The notes under the pieces were generated by a model that did not search any database, had not been told where the DNA came from, and saw only the letters and a program-made list of their open reading frames with translations. A stretch of 64,000 nt of DNA from Euglena gracilis (lineage: Eukaryota; Euglenida; Euglenophyceae; Euglenales), in NCBI GenBank assembly GCA_039621445.1, contig CP154955.1:19696691-19760690 (forward strand). The letters run 5' to 3'. Shown here piece by piece: positions 19,594 through 31,242 of this stretch. The first letter of the stretch is position 1. The number at the start of each line of letters is the position of its first letter. Both the position numbers and the translations under genes were made by a program.

Positions 19594-20884
19594 GTGTGGT
19601 GCAGCTCCCGGGGTTTTCCGCCACGCCGGGCAATTGGGACGTCACGCGGAGTTCTTCAGACTGATGGGGTGGGTTTAGGCTGGGAACCCCCCCCCCCTGC
19701 CAGGGGGGCACTCAGTTCCCCCAAGGGGGGGGGGGCAGGCACCAAGTGAATCCATGATCAGGAAGTGAGATTCTGCAAACACATGTTGGTCCCGCAAAAG
19801 TTGGCAGGCTCCACAATTCCCATTTGGAGGGGGCATTCTGCCGGGGCCATCATCCGCACTAACATACCTCCCGCTCTCCTTGCCCAACGAACAGGCTCCA
19901 GCCCCCCGTTCAGATGCGATCTTTTGGATGTGATGTTGGCTCAATAATTGTGAAAATATTTCTCGCTGTTTGCATTTTTTTGTCGGGATGACCACTATGA
20001 AATGCTGGAAATGGCAAGAAATGGCTCGAAAAAATGCCAATGGCTCCCAAAAATGGTCAAAATTTCCCAAAATCACCAAAATTGCTGAAAGTGGGCGCGA
20101 TTGTGACAAACGGCTGAAAGTTGCCGGAAGCTGTCCAAAAACGGCCAAACAGTCAAAAATAGTCAAAATGACCAAAAAATGGCCAAAACAGTTAACAGTG
20201 GCCAGAAATGGTCGTATGTGACAAAAAAACGTTGAAAATGGCCAACAGCAGTCAAAATGGCTATGCATCCCCTTCAATGGCCATTTTTTTTGTCAATCTA
20301 AGACCCACCCCCCTTGTCCAAAGGCCAATCCCCCCGAGTCAGAGATGGATATTGGCTTTTTCAGCGACCGGTCGGAGACGAACATTAGTGATCACTGGAC
20401 AAGAGAGGGGGGTAATTCAACAGTGCAGCTCAAAAACTTGATTTGAACCATTGGAAACAAACAGCAGGCAGGTGACTAATGACCCCCTCCTCTGCGTGAA
20501 CCCCGAACTGACACCCAAAAAGTTCCCGCCAATCCCCTTTCAGGTCATTGACCTTCCATCCCTGTGTTTCGGAGCCATTTTAATTGCCCCCTTCCCCCCC
20601 CCCCCTGGCAGACTGTCCTCCCGGGGAGACTGTCCCTTACCCGTGAACTGTCCTCGTGTGACGTGTCTCCTTGAGTAGCCAACCTGCCTGTCCTGACCTT
20701 TTTTTGAAAAGTTTCAAAAAGAAACAATTTTTGAAAAAGGTTTTTGTTCAAAACGAACAAGAATCCAAGTTGAAAGCAGTTTGAACATGGCTTTCAGTCT
20801 TCTGATCACAAATGGACAATAACAGAATAAGACTTGCCTTTTTAATTTCTTGTGGTGGCGGTCTCTCTCTGACTCCCCCCTCAG
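19594..20884 (+). other. presumed intron; degenerate AAAATGGCCAAAA repeats
   Basis: 20000-20300 is a degenerate repeat of AAAATGGCC / AAATTGCTGAAA words. Related sequence occurs at 28250-28500 and 29035-29100. No gene recognised. Confidence 0.4.
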
Positions 20885-20994
20885 GATGCACAGGGCACCG
20901 GACAATTTGCAATTCTGGCAGGTTGGGTGGCATCGGGCATGCTGACAATTTCCCGGGTGCCTGTCTGCCACGGACCCTGGACCATGGCAGAGAG
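20885..20994 (+). CDS. possible exon (DAQGTGQFAILAGWV...)
   Basis: Bounded by CCCCTCAG and a consensus GTGAGT. One open frame reads DAQGTGQFAILAGWVASGML then TISRVPVCHGPWTMAE. It is not recognised and its phase does not join neatly to the next tail exon, so it may belong to another transcript or be spurious. Confidence 0.3.
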
Positions 20995-21365
20995 GTGAGT
21001 GTCGATGCAGGAGAGTGCCGACCTGGTCAGCTTTCCAGAGAAGGAGAACGTGATGCCAGGAGTTGGAAAATATTTTTTGTTTCAATTTTTTTTAAAAAAA
21101 CCCATTTTTCTGTGAGCGAATTCTTTCTTATGCACCTCCCCCCCCGCGCAAAACGCAATGAAACAAAGCAAGGCGTTCCACCTCCCAGGGGATTTTGCAC
21201 CGGAGGACAAATTCTGCAATATTTCTCTAACCGGAGCCCCCATTTTTTTTAAGTTTAAAATAATTGTCGGGCAAAACACGTTCCCTTGCAGGTCCGTCCA
21301 TGTGGCTGGCGGTGACCGACCCCTCACCTGCATTTCTCCCGTTTGCTGGATTCGGGTAGCGCCAG

Positions 21366-21521
21366 CATGAGGGAGACAGTGAGCCGGCGAAAGGGGAGAG
21401 CAAGGGTACCAGTAGCGGAAAGGCCGACAAGAAGGGCGAGAAGAAGGCGGAGGCCAACGGAGGGGAGACGAGCAAGAAGGGAGACAAAGGCAAGTCGAAG
21501 TCGAAGTCGAAGGCGAAGTAA
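21366..21521 (+). CDS. FKBP-domain gene: last Lys-rich tail exon with stop
   Basis: After GCCAG the frame encodes HEGDSEPAKGESKGTSSGKA then DKKGEKKAEANGGETSKKGD and KGKSKSKSKAK, ending in TAA at 21519-21521. The basic C-terminus would suit nuclear localisation or nucleic-acid binding (inference). Confidence 0.6.
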   Translation, partial: HEGDSEPAKGESKGTSSGKADKKGEKKAEANGGETSKKGDKGKSKSKSKAK

Positions 21522-21660
21522 TGCCGCCTTCCCCGACCCCGCAGCACCTTCTTCGACCCTTGTTCATTGTGAAGCGTATTCGCCCGCTCATTTGGCTTCC
21601 TTTTTGATTAGAAGCAGGTTGACAGTGGGCGGGCACACGGGCAGGCAGGGAGACACACAA

Positions 21661-22137
<477 letters not shown>

Positions 22138-22141
22138 AATA

Positions 22142-24090
22142 ATCCAGGTGCAGTGCATATCGTTCAGCGCAATGGGGCCATCCAAATATGTTTATCATTC
22201 GTGGATTTGTGAGCTATGCATTGAGGTTCCATATGTTATATTTTATGTATATATAGATGTATTTGAACCTGAGTATTCCTTGTCAAGCTTTGCGAAGCAA
22301 CTGCGGGGCTCCCTATGGCCCCCACTGCCAGGCGGCTGAGGCTGAAACGCCCTCAGCAGCCCCCGGCACACTCTTGTGGCTTAGCCCCCCTGACCTTCCG
22401 ACCCAACCCCTCCCTTGAGCTGTGGGCGAACGCCCCCCCCCTGTCATCCCCTCCGCGTGTCGTTGGTGTTGTGGGCGTGCGACGTGTGCCAGCACCTATG
22501 GGCTGCCCGCTGTTCATTGGCAATGGTCCGAAGAGGGAGTCGCCATGCGCCTCCAGCCGTGAGGTCGAACATAGATCTCTGCAATGGGCCAGAGATGGGG
22601 GAATGAATTAGCAAGTTTTTTTTGCAAATTTGCGTTTTTTTTGCATACCTTCCCCACCCCGGGAAACTGTCCTCCCCGGGATACTGTTCTCTACCCCCCT
22701 ACCCGCTGACCCGTCTTCACAGGGGCCTGTGTCCTAACCTTGCACCCGCTGACCTTTCTCCTAACAATTTTCCAGGATTTTCGCATTTTTTGTTGAAATC
22801 TGTTGCAATTTCCTGGGTTGGCTTCTGGTCACATTCTTGTGAAAAAAATGCTTTTCCAGATTATTTTCATCACCAGGGGTGGAAAATGTCATTTTTTTTG
22901 TTCTGACCTGAACCTGCCAGGAAGCTGTCCTTTACCCTCATTCTGACCTGTCCTTTGCAGGGACCTGTCTCCTACCTTTACCTCCTACCTCTGTACTCGC
23001 TGACTTGTCAGGAGACAGTTTCCCGGGGGCAGGGGATATTTTGCCTCACCAAAACCTTGGAAGATTTTTCAGGGTGTTGCACTTTGCACAAGGAAATTGA
23101 TTTCCCCCCAGAGCCTCCGTTATCCCGAAGTTGCGTTTTCACCATTTTTGAACTGATTTTGCAAAAAGAAATCATTGCATCATTTATTAACAGTTTCCTG
23201 CTGCATAAGTTTGCATCGCGCTTTGTTTTGGTGTTGTCATTTCCCCCCCATTTTGGGTGCTTTTTTAAAAAAAATATGTGCAAAATACCCCAAAAAAGTT
23301 CTTGCAACTTGCAGTCTTTTGCATTGCACATTTTGAAGTGCCTGTTGCACATTCCCCCGTGCCTTTTTGTGCCTGCAGGAGCGGCTCCATCCCCTGGCTC
23401 TTGGTGTCTGGAACTTCGGCACTGCCCCCAACCCCGGGGTGGCTTTCGTAGCGCGTTCCCCCCCCCCCCGGCTGCCCGCACTGCCCCATCGAACTCTGAC
23501 CACCCCGGCTCTCCCGGGGGAGTCTGCGCAGTGCTCCGCTCATCGTTGATGGCAGCCCAAGCCAACTGCACCAAATTCGACGCCTCTTCCTCCAAAACAC
23601 ACCGCATCCTTCCCTTGCCTCAACAGCGATTCACACCCTTATACTGTTAAATGGGTGGGGTTTTGCACTCAAATGCCAGGAGGCATTGACGCCTGGAGGA
23701 TTTATGTGAAGTCATGTTGCGTCGCATTTCACGTCCACTGAATAACAACAGGTCGGGGGATGTCGCCTAAAGTTTGTCTCTTCTGCAGTCTTTCATTCTG
23801 TTTCTGCGCAGCGAGTATTTTTCAAAAAGAAATCTTCGTTATTACTGAATTGCAGGGTTTTGCTTTGCGAGAATTTTTTCGGTGGCGCCTGGTTCTGTGG
23901 CACGTGAAGGTTCTATTGAAGGGCTTGCAGTTGAAATTTCTTGCCAAAGACTGCGCGAAATAAGTGGAGTTATTTTGATGCATTGCAGAATAAGTCCTCC
24001 CCCCCCCATGAGGGAGTTTCCCAACCATAGGTGGTCGTGCTGCACATTGGTGTGACAAACTTTGGGTCCCAGCAAATGTGGAATCCTAAG
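22142..24090. other. no recognisable gene
   Basis: Unique-looking sequence with T-rich and C-rich stretches. Open frames (for example around 22955-23650) have no recognisable domain. A possible exon around 23380-23530 was considered but lacks support. Confidence 0.4.
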
Positions 24091-24094
24091 TTTT

Positions 24095-24217
24095 GGTTAC
24101 CTAGCCTCCGAGGAGCCTCCGCGGAGCCTGGTTACCTTAGGCTCCGAGGAGGCTCCGCGGAGCCTGGTTACCTTGGAGCCTCCGAGGAGCCTCCGTGGAG
24201 GCTCCTCGGAGGTAACC
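24095..24217. repeat. palindromic GGTTACC/GCCTCCGAGG repeat, copy 1
   Basis: Starts GGTTACC and ends GGTAACC. The interior is repeated GCCTCCGAGGAGCCTCCGCG and GAGCCTGGTTACCTT units, highly self-complementary. A second copy is at 25973-26118. Confidence 0.85.
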
Positions 24218-24239
24218 ACTGTTGTACTCAGGCCATGTC

Positions 24240-25030
24240 TGGTATCGCACCGCTTTACCGTTTACCCGTTTACTGTATACGCCATGTCAAACTTGTTGAA
24301 AACCAAAAATCTATTTGCAACAAAAACACCATGTCCTCCTAATTTTTATTTTTACCATTTAACCGTTTGCCATTTACGCCATGTCCGCCAAACCAGGGCA
24401 GTCTTTAAGGGACAGGAAAGTTTTTTTTCCCTTTTTTTCTTAAGCACCTAATTCTAATTTTCTTAAGCACCGCCCCCCTTTCGGCCAAAGGGCCGACCAA
24501 GGGCAGGACTGGGACTTGAACGGGGTCCAAAATTAAAAAGTCCAAAAAAAACACACTTTTGGATGATTTGGGTGGATTGGTCGATGGTCACAGGATGCCA
24601 ATAATCAGTTTTTTCCCCTGATATCGACCTGTTGTCGCCGAAGAATGCCAAATTTCTTTGCCCATTTTCCTGTATTTTTTATTGAGTGTGGGACGGCAGA
24701 ATTTTGTTTTTTTATTTCCTTAAGGACCGCCCTGCGCCAAACTTGTTGAAAACTATTTATCCATTTGCCTCCTTATTTTGCATTTAGCGTTTACCCGTTC
24801 GTTATATAATGCCATGTCTGCCAATCTTGTTGAAAACCATTCATCCATTTGCCACAAAAACGCCATGTCCGCCTGATTTTGATTTTACCGTTTACCCATT
24901 TGCTGTTTTCGCCATGTCCGCCAAACTTGTTGAAACCAAAAATACATTTGCAACAAAAACGCCATGTCCGCCTTATTTGCTTTTACCGTTTACCCGTTTG
25001 CTATTTACGCCATGTCCGCCAAACTTTGTC
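24240..25030. repeat. degenerate ~100-bp tandem repeat, interrupted
   Basis: Units contain CGTTTACCCGTTTGC, ACGCCATGTCCGCCAAAC, TTGTTGAAAACCA and TTGCAACAAAAACGCC in that order. Units lie at ~24245-24400 and ~24770-25025, separated by unrelated sequence. Confidence 0.7.
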
Positions 25031-25057
25031 CACACAAAGGGATGTTGTTATTGGGGA

Positions 25058-25190
25058 GCGGGGGAGGGGGGTGGGGGTAGGGGGGTGGGGGGGGGGAGGG
25101 GGGTGGGGGGGAGGGGGCCGCAGGCCCCCTCCCCCCCGCCCCCCTCCCCCCCTCCCCCCTCCCCCCGCCCCCCTCCCCCCCGGGCACAGC
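25058..25190. repeat. G-run / C-run hairpin
   Basis: About 55 bases of G-runs (GGGGAGGGGGGTGGGGG type) are followed at ~25115 by their C-rich complement around a CCGCAGG centre. The two arms could form a very stable hairpin; each arm alone could form a G-quadruplex or i-motif. Confidence 0.85.
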
Positions 25191-25339
25191 CAAATGGACA
25201 CCACTTTGGGTTTCACCTGGCCTTTACTTGCAACATCACATCCATGCTGACGTGCAGTTTGTCTACCACCTCCCCCCCACGTGACTGTTCGTTCACCGGG
25301 TTGAAGATTCTTTAGTCCAATTCAGGATTAAATGTTGTG

Positions 25340-25690
25340 GCAAATCCCAATGGGATCACAATCTCAGGCACAATTCTGGCGTCTGGATACTTCAGGTAAA
25401 ATCCTGGCTGAATAAATTCATTTTCCGTTTCGTTTACGCTCTATGTTGCCTCCCGAAGTCTGTTAATTTTTTGTTACACCTGTGAGTCTGTGAATTAATC
25501 CATGAGTTAGTCCGTGAATTATTTTCCCCTCTGTGCAAATGGGCAGCATACGGACAGGGACTTTGAGTGATAACATACAGTTTAAAACGAAACCGAAAAT
25601 GGATTTATTCAGCCAGAATTACACCAAATTATCCAGAGGCCAGAGTTGTATGTAAAATTGTCATCCCGCTGGGAACATACAACTGAATGG
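25340..25690. repeat. imperfect inverted repeat 1
   Basis: 25345-25450 (TCTGGCTGAATAAATTCATT-like) and 25565-25690 (AATGGATTTATTCAGCCAGA) are diverged reverse complements over ~100 bases. Probably an old palindromic transposable element. Confidence 0.7.
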
Positions 25691-25713
25691 GAATTTATTT
25701 ATTTGTTTTTTTC

Positions 25714-25925
25714 TGTGTTATAAAGAGAAACTTTCTTCAATGTCAAACACGGCGACTGCGCCCAGTGGCAGCTTCCGAACCTGTCAGAACGTGAATTTTT
25801 TTTGCATCTTTTATGCAAATGGGCAGAAAATGGACAGGTTCTGACAGGTTTGGAAGAGCATGATCTGCCACTGAGTGCAGTCGCCATGTTTGACATTGAA
25901 TAACGTTTCTCTTTATAACACAAAA
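25714..25925. repeat. imperfect inverted repeat 2
   Basis: GTTATAAAGAGAAACTTTCT at 25718 onward is mirrored by AACGTTTCTCTTTATAAC ending ~25920. The arms also share CAATGTCAAACA, AGTGGCAG and CCTGTCAGAAC. It lies next to inverted repeat 1. Confidence 0.75.
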
Positions 25926-25972
25926 AACAAATTCCCGTTACTACCATGTTCACAACATGCCCTGGCAAAACT

Positions 25973-26118
25973 GGTTACCTCAGCCTCCGAGGAGGCTCCG
26001 CGGAGCCTCCTCGGAGCCTGGTTACCTTGAGCCTCCGCGGAGCCTGGTTACCTTGAGCCTCCGAGGAGGCTCCGCGGAGCCTCCTCGGAGCCTCCGCGGA
26101 GGCTCCTCGAAGGTAACC
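25973..26118. repeat. palindromic GGTTACC/GCCTCCGAGG repeat, copy 2
   Basis: Same family as 24095-24217: starts GGTTACC, ends GGTAACC, with three GGTTACCT-GAGCCTCCG units inside. Confidence 0.85.
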
Positions 26119-28250
26119 AAAAGGTTGGGATTCCACTTTTGCGGTAGACCCACAAACTTTTGCTTTTTTTTGTTGCCAAACTTTGCCCATTGATGCCTCC
26201 ACGCCCAAAATTGGAGAGCCAAACCAAACCAAAACAAAGAGCCTCCCAGGCAGATGTTTATTTTTCTACAACTTTTTATTTGTTTCTTTTTTTGCTGTTT
26301 TTTTTTTGCGTTGTGTTTTCGAGGGTCTATATATTGTGCTTCCACCTCACCTGGTGAATGATGTCAAGGAAGTGCAATTCTTTGCTACAGTGGGTTTTTG
26401 GATCGAAGTTTGGATTCAATTTCCCAGACGCTGCGCCGGAAATTTTTCATCCGTTTTGGCTGTGTCTTTGCCTTTTCCAAAACTCCTAGGGTGACGAACT
26501 GGTTTGAAAGTGAGCCTCTCCCCCCATTCAATTGGATTAGGATGAGGTGACCAAAATTTGGTCACCCTGACAAACCTGGTGCATTGCCAAACAGTGTCAT
26601 CGCCATTGTCCCTGGGTCATCCATGTATGCCTGCAAGGGGGCGAGGGGAGGGATCCTTAAACCCCCCCTGATTCCCGGAGCCTTTTTTAGGGCTGGGGGA
26701 CATCAGTAATCCTCCACCTTTATCACCGACGCTGAGTGTGCAAAGAGCGCTTTAATTCTACCCGCTGCGTCACTGGCTGGTCTCTGCAGGTTCTATCCTG
26801 TGGCCACGCTGTGACCCACCGTAATGGGGTGGTTGTGGACGATTCTGCTGTTGGCGCACAGCGCTTTATATGTTGGTATGTGTATGTTGGTATGTGGGTG
26901 GGTCTCGCCCTGCCACATCATGACCACTTGTGGTTTTTCTGGAAGAGATATTTCTTTATCCTTTAACATCCTTTTACAACTTTTTTGGAGGTTTCGCCAG
27001 ACTTTTGGCCCAGCTCAAATTTATTGTGCTCAAAGTTGGCCAAAAATTGACCAAAAATGGTACTAATTTGTGGTACTTTTTTTGAGCAAAATCTTGTCAA
27101 AATCGGCCAAAATTTTCGGCACAAGGCGCCGGAAGGAAAAATCGACCTTTTGGGGAGGGTCCCAGGAACCCACCAACTTTTTTTTGACTCTTGTCCAACG
27201 ACCCCCCCCGGTCTGCGGGCACCTTTTTGGTCACAACCCAACGACCCCCCTCCCCCAGTCGGAGGACAGAGGTTACTGGTCATTGGACTCAGGGTGGTAC
27301 TTGCCTTGATACCATTTTGTTATTATTATTTTATTTATTTCTTACCGCCCTAAATATAAAATCCCCAGATGCAACCCCCAAATGTTAAACCTCCAAATAT
27401 CCCCCCCCCCCGGGAAAACGCTGACATCCCCATGTGAGTTTCAAGAGATGGGAAAATCACGATAATTTCCTTTTTTTTTTATTATTGACTGTTTTAGATC
27501 ATCATGATTTTGACACTTTTTGTCCAAAAAATGATCACCATCGGGAATTTTTGCCTTAAATTGCACGTACTCATTTGGTCACAGAAGTGTGATTTTCCTG
27601 CCCAAATATGTCTTCCTCCCTACGTAAACGTCCCCTCAGGGTCTTGAAATTTCTGCCAAAATATAAAACCGGGGGTTTTATATTTGGGGGGGTCAACCAA
27701 AATTCCTTGGACCGTTTGAAGCCCCAAGAATTCTTGGTTATTTTTGCGATTGCCGCCCCCGAGCGCAGACAAACTGGGCAGTGGCCTTCACGAAACAATT
27801 TAACAGATGTCTGTAGAAAATTCAACTCCATCCCAAAAGTTTAGGATGCTTTTAGCTCATTTGGGCCCCACACATTGAAGTACGTCACTCCAAGCCACAC
27901 AGCCGGCAGAAATGACCCCAAGACAAAGCCAAGTGATCCGAAGTTGGGAGGGTTGCGAGCAAGCACCTCTGATGATGCTGGGCGATGCTGGGCGAGGCAG
28001 CGTGATGCTGGTCTGACCCCCCAAACCAATCCTTTCTGAACAGCCCTGGGGGGGGGGGTCGCTGTCCTCAAACTGGGGAGGGGGGACGGCGATCAAAAAG
28101 GAGGACACAGGGAAAATAGGGACACAGGGAGGTTGTGTGTTGGAAGCAACAGGGGAGGCATGGGCGAGATCCGGACACCGCTTTTGTTGCACGTTTTGAA
28201 GAATTAAACCCATATTTAGGATAAACGAGCAGAATCATTTCCTACAACCA
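26119..28250. other. no confident gene; one possible exon; one palindrome
   Basis: A CTCTGCAG...GTATGT-bounded open segment at ~26790-26875 could be an exon (VLSCGHAVTHRNGVVVDDSA) but is not recognised. A 30-base palindrome (ATATAAAACC/GGTTTTATAT) sits at ~27659-27691. Otherwise T-rich and C-run sequence. Confidence 0.35.
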
Positions 28251-28554
28251 ACTTTTGGCTATTTTTGGATTTTGACAACTTGGGTCATTTTGTGATGATT
28301 TGAGTAAATATTGGGCTAATTTGGGTCAATATGAACCATTTTATGGCATTTTGCTTTGCCATTTCGGTAATTTTGGGTCATTTTTCACAATCTTTGTGGA
28401 CATTGTGAGCCATTTTGGGGCTATTTGAGGTCATTTCAAGCAATTTTAGGTCGTTTTGGTCCCTTTGCAACCATTTTATCTCATTTGCTTTGGGTTTTTG
28501 GGGCATTTTGGTAGGTTTTTAGCCAGGATGCAAATCTTGGAATGGATGTGTCGA

Positions 28555-28935
28555 GCATCCATTCCATCCACTCCATCCACTCCAGTATCTGCATCCGCCG
28601 CATTGACTCCAGTAATTGCATCCAGTCCATCCACTGCATCGACTCCACTATCTGCCTCCACTCCATCCACTCCAATGTCTGCATCCGCCCATCCACTCCA
28701 TCCTCTTGAGTATTTGAATCGGTCCATCCACCGCATCAAGTCCAGTATCTGCATCCATTCCATCGACTCCACCATCTGCACGCAGTCCATCCACTGACTC
28801 CAGCATCTGCATCCATTGCGTCCACTCCATCAATTACAGTATCTGCATCCACTGCATCAACTCCGGTGTCTGCATCCAGTCCATCCACTCCATCTACTCA
28901 TTATCTGCATCCACTCCACCCACTCCACCCCATCT
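28555..28935. repeat. minisatellite (CATCCACTCCATC)n
   Basis: About 380 bases of imperfect CATCCACTCCATCCACTCC and CAGTATCTGCATCC units. Translations of either strand are periodic (M-E-W and S-T-P rich), as expected of a repeat rather than a gene. Confidence 0.85.
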
Positions 28936-29767
28936 TTTGGATTTTGGACCCTGGGGGCGAGGGGGGGAGACGATGGGTGGGTCTGCCTGCCCCCTCCTCC
29001 CCTGGGGGGGGGTGTAGGGGTCGGTGGGGCAAAGTGACCAAAAGTGGCCAGAAATGGCCAAAAGTGGGCAAATGGCTAAAAGTGAACAATAAATGACAAA
29101 TGTGAAAGTTGATGGAGTGGATGCAGGTGGATGGCATTGGAGATACACTTCAAAGCTGATGCTGGGCGATGCTGGGCGATGCAGGCCATGCTGACCAGAG
29201 ATGCTTCTAAGGACTAAGTCAGGGGGGGGGGATTGTGCAAGCCGTTTCCTTTTTAGATGCTGATGTGCGGTTCGGAGATGTTGGCGGAGGTTTGGTGAAT
29301 ATTCACAGCAACTCTCCCTTAAAGATGATTCAAATTATATTTTCAGTTTTTTTTTGGGGCACCATTTGGGTGGTGGGCTTTGTGTGGCAGAAATGCTGTG
29401 TCGTTGGAGCTGATTCGCAGGGAGTCCTAAATTTAGGGGTTTTGGTGGCGGTTGCGAGGGGTGTATTTCGGTGTGAGGGGCTGGTTGGCTGGTGTAAGGC
29501 TGTTCTAAGGGGTGCTTCCATGCCGTGTGGAGGTAGTCTGCACGGAGAAGATGTCGGCTGCCTGGTCGGATGTACCACAAAATGTCACCACACGCAGAAA
29601 AAGTCTTGATTCTCAGTGAACCTCCCTCCCAAATGAACTTGTTGGAGAAAAGATCCCCCAAATTCTTCCCCATTTGCCCCTATGGACACAACATAAGAGA
29701 AACTAAAATGAAATCACGGCTGATCATCAAAGGCGCGTTTCACCTCCTGTCTTGTATCAGAGCCAGT
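28936..29767. other. no recognisable gene
   Basis: Contains GATGCTGGGC repeats (29158-29182, also at 27977-27995) and a G-rich region. An open segment after TTTTTAG at 29255 (ADVRFGDVGGGLVNIHSNS) was noted but not recognised. Confidence 0.35.
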
Positions 29768-30080
29768 CAATTGCTTAAGCACTGACCGACCCCCCCCCCC
29801 CCCCCCGGGGGGGGGGGGGGGCTGGTTTTTTCAGAGTGACTGACTGGTTTTTGGCCCGGACCCCCTCCCCCCCTGGGGGGGGGGTCGGCCAGGAGTGGGC
29901 AAAAGTGGCTTGAGTGACCGCGGCGCCAAAGGCGCCGGAAAGATTTTTTTTTTTGGCCGAAAATGGCCTAAAGTGACTGGAAAGTGGCCGTTTTTCTGAG
30001 TGGCCGACCCCCCCCCCCCAGGGGGGGTAGTGACTGGCTGGTTTTTTGAAAATGAGTGACTGACTGGTTTTTAAAAAAGT
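29768..30080. repeat. interspersed repeat family II, copy 2
   Basis: Begins CAATTGCTTAAGCACTGACC as at 18880, then poly-C/poly-G, GGCGCCAAAGGCGCCGGAA, GAGTGGCCGACC and GTAGTGACTGGCTGGTTTTT. It lies immediately upstream of the first TIG exon. Confidence 0.7.
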
Positions 30081-30208
30081 GGAGTGACCCCCCCTCCCCC
30101 CCCCCCGGGGTCGGTAAAAAAATTGTATGATCAGAGCATTCAATGGCACCCGTGGACACAAAAAATTTTGTGGTGTGACAAATTTCTTTGTGAGCCCCCC
30201 CCCCCCGG

Positions 30209-30324
30209 TGTCGCCAGACGCGGCGCTGAAGGGTGTCAACTCCACGGACTGCTTCATCAGCGCCAGCGGTCCTGCCACGGCGTGCCCCCTGCGGGGGGCA
30301 CAGCTGCTGACCATCACGGGCAGC
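30209..30324 (+). CDS. IPT/TIG-domain gene: exon 1 in window
   Basis: Encodes ALKGVNSTDCFISASGPATA then CPLRGAQLLTITGS. The pattern VxxxxC...A..CP..G...LTITGS followed by NFG is that of Ig-like IPT/TIG modules in large extracellular proteins of protists. The exon ends in GGC AGC at 30324; the following CAGGATTCTTTTTAAG is not a GT donor and soon reaches an in-frame stop. Upstream exons were not identified, so this is a partial gene. Confidence 0.65.
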
Positions 30325-30598
30325 CAGGATTCTTTTTAAGGAAGTTCACACCTGCCTCCGGGGTGGGTGCTATGGGCAAGCAGGGCACTTTTGACCCCCG
30401 GTGGGGGGAGGTCAGGCTTTGGGGTGGGTACTGCTCTAGTCCCCCAGGAGCCGGGGGCCCGGAAATGGCCGTTTTCCAGGGAAATTTACTCGGTGGTCAC
30501 CGGGCCCAAAACCGACGCCAAGGGTGTGTGTGCCTGCTGTGGGCAGGCCCCCCATAGCACAAGGGTCCCCGGGGGTTGGCAACAAGAAGCCTGCCAGC
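30325..30598 (+). other. non-conventional intron of TIG gene
   Basis: Begins CAGGATTCTT (30325-30334) and carries AAGAAGCCTG at 30584-30593, complementary except for one base. CAGC precedes the left end and follows the right end. The first bases resemble FKBP intron 2 (CAGGCTTCTTCTTAAG versus CAGGATTCTTTTTAAG). Confidence 0.7.
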
Positions 30599-30664
30599 GA
30601 CTCCTCCGCCAACTTCGGCACCAACGCCTCTGCCACGTCCGTGGTGCTGACCCGGCCCGCCGGG
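30599..30664 (+). CDS. IPT/TIG-domain gene: exon 2
   Basis: Encodes DSSANFGTNASATSVVLTRP AG, the strand after the ITGS turn of a TIG module. The 3' end is uncertain; the open frame continues to 30700 but loses TIG character. The next exon continues with PNYEEARC. Confidence 0.55.
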
Positions 30665-31242
30665 GTCCCCCAGAAGTGTGCACCGCTGTGGCGGTTCGCC
30701 GCTCGCGGGAACTTCCGGCGGGGAAAGTCCACCACGGGAAAACCGGGGAGTGCATTTTGCCCTGCCTTCCTCCTGGAGAACGGTCCATTTTCATCCAGTG
30801 AACAGCCAGCGTCTTTTTCATCCTTGACCCTGCCATTGCTTTCAGTTCCATCCCACCGCCAGGGTTTCAGAATTCGCGACTTGTTTTTTCTCCCAGGAGC
30901 TTGTGACTGGCTTTAAGCCCCAGACCCCGGAAGTGCTATCAGCCAAATCATCAAAAATGTGTCCTTCAACCTTTTTTTGAATTTTTTTTTATCCTGTTTG
31001 TTTGTTGGCAGCACTGATGGCCAACGGCAGCCAGCCAATGGTGGTGCCGTTGGCCGGCTCTTTGGCCAAAAGAAGTCCTTAACCGCGGCCTGTAACAAAA
31101 AAGGGAATGTCCGGTCCCTTATTGGCTGCCCAGCGTCAAGAAAGACCTTGCATACCTAAGCCCCTCCCCGAGACGTTGGTTCCAGCTCCACACAGGAAAT
31201 TCCCCGACCCCCTGTCCCTCGCCTGCCCCCCCCCCCCTGCAG

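Noticed and set aside
22955-23650. 231-codon + strand ORF
   Set aside because: No domain, mixed hydrophobic content typical of T-rich intergenic frames, and a poly-C run inside.
26790-26875. Candidate exon bounded by CTCTGCAG and GTATGT
   Set aside because: Good splice-like ends and an open frame, but no recognisable protein and no neighbouring partner exons; kept only as a remark.
28476-28833. Trp/Met-rich and Ser/Thr/Pro-rich ORFs at the minisatellite
   Set aside because: Periodic translation of a tandem repeat, with no start context or domain.
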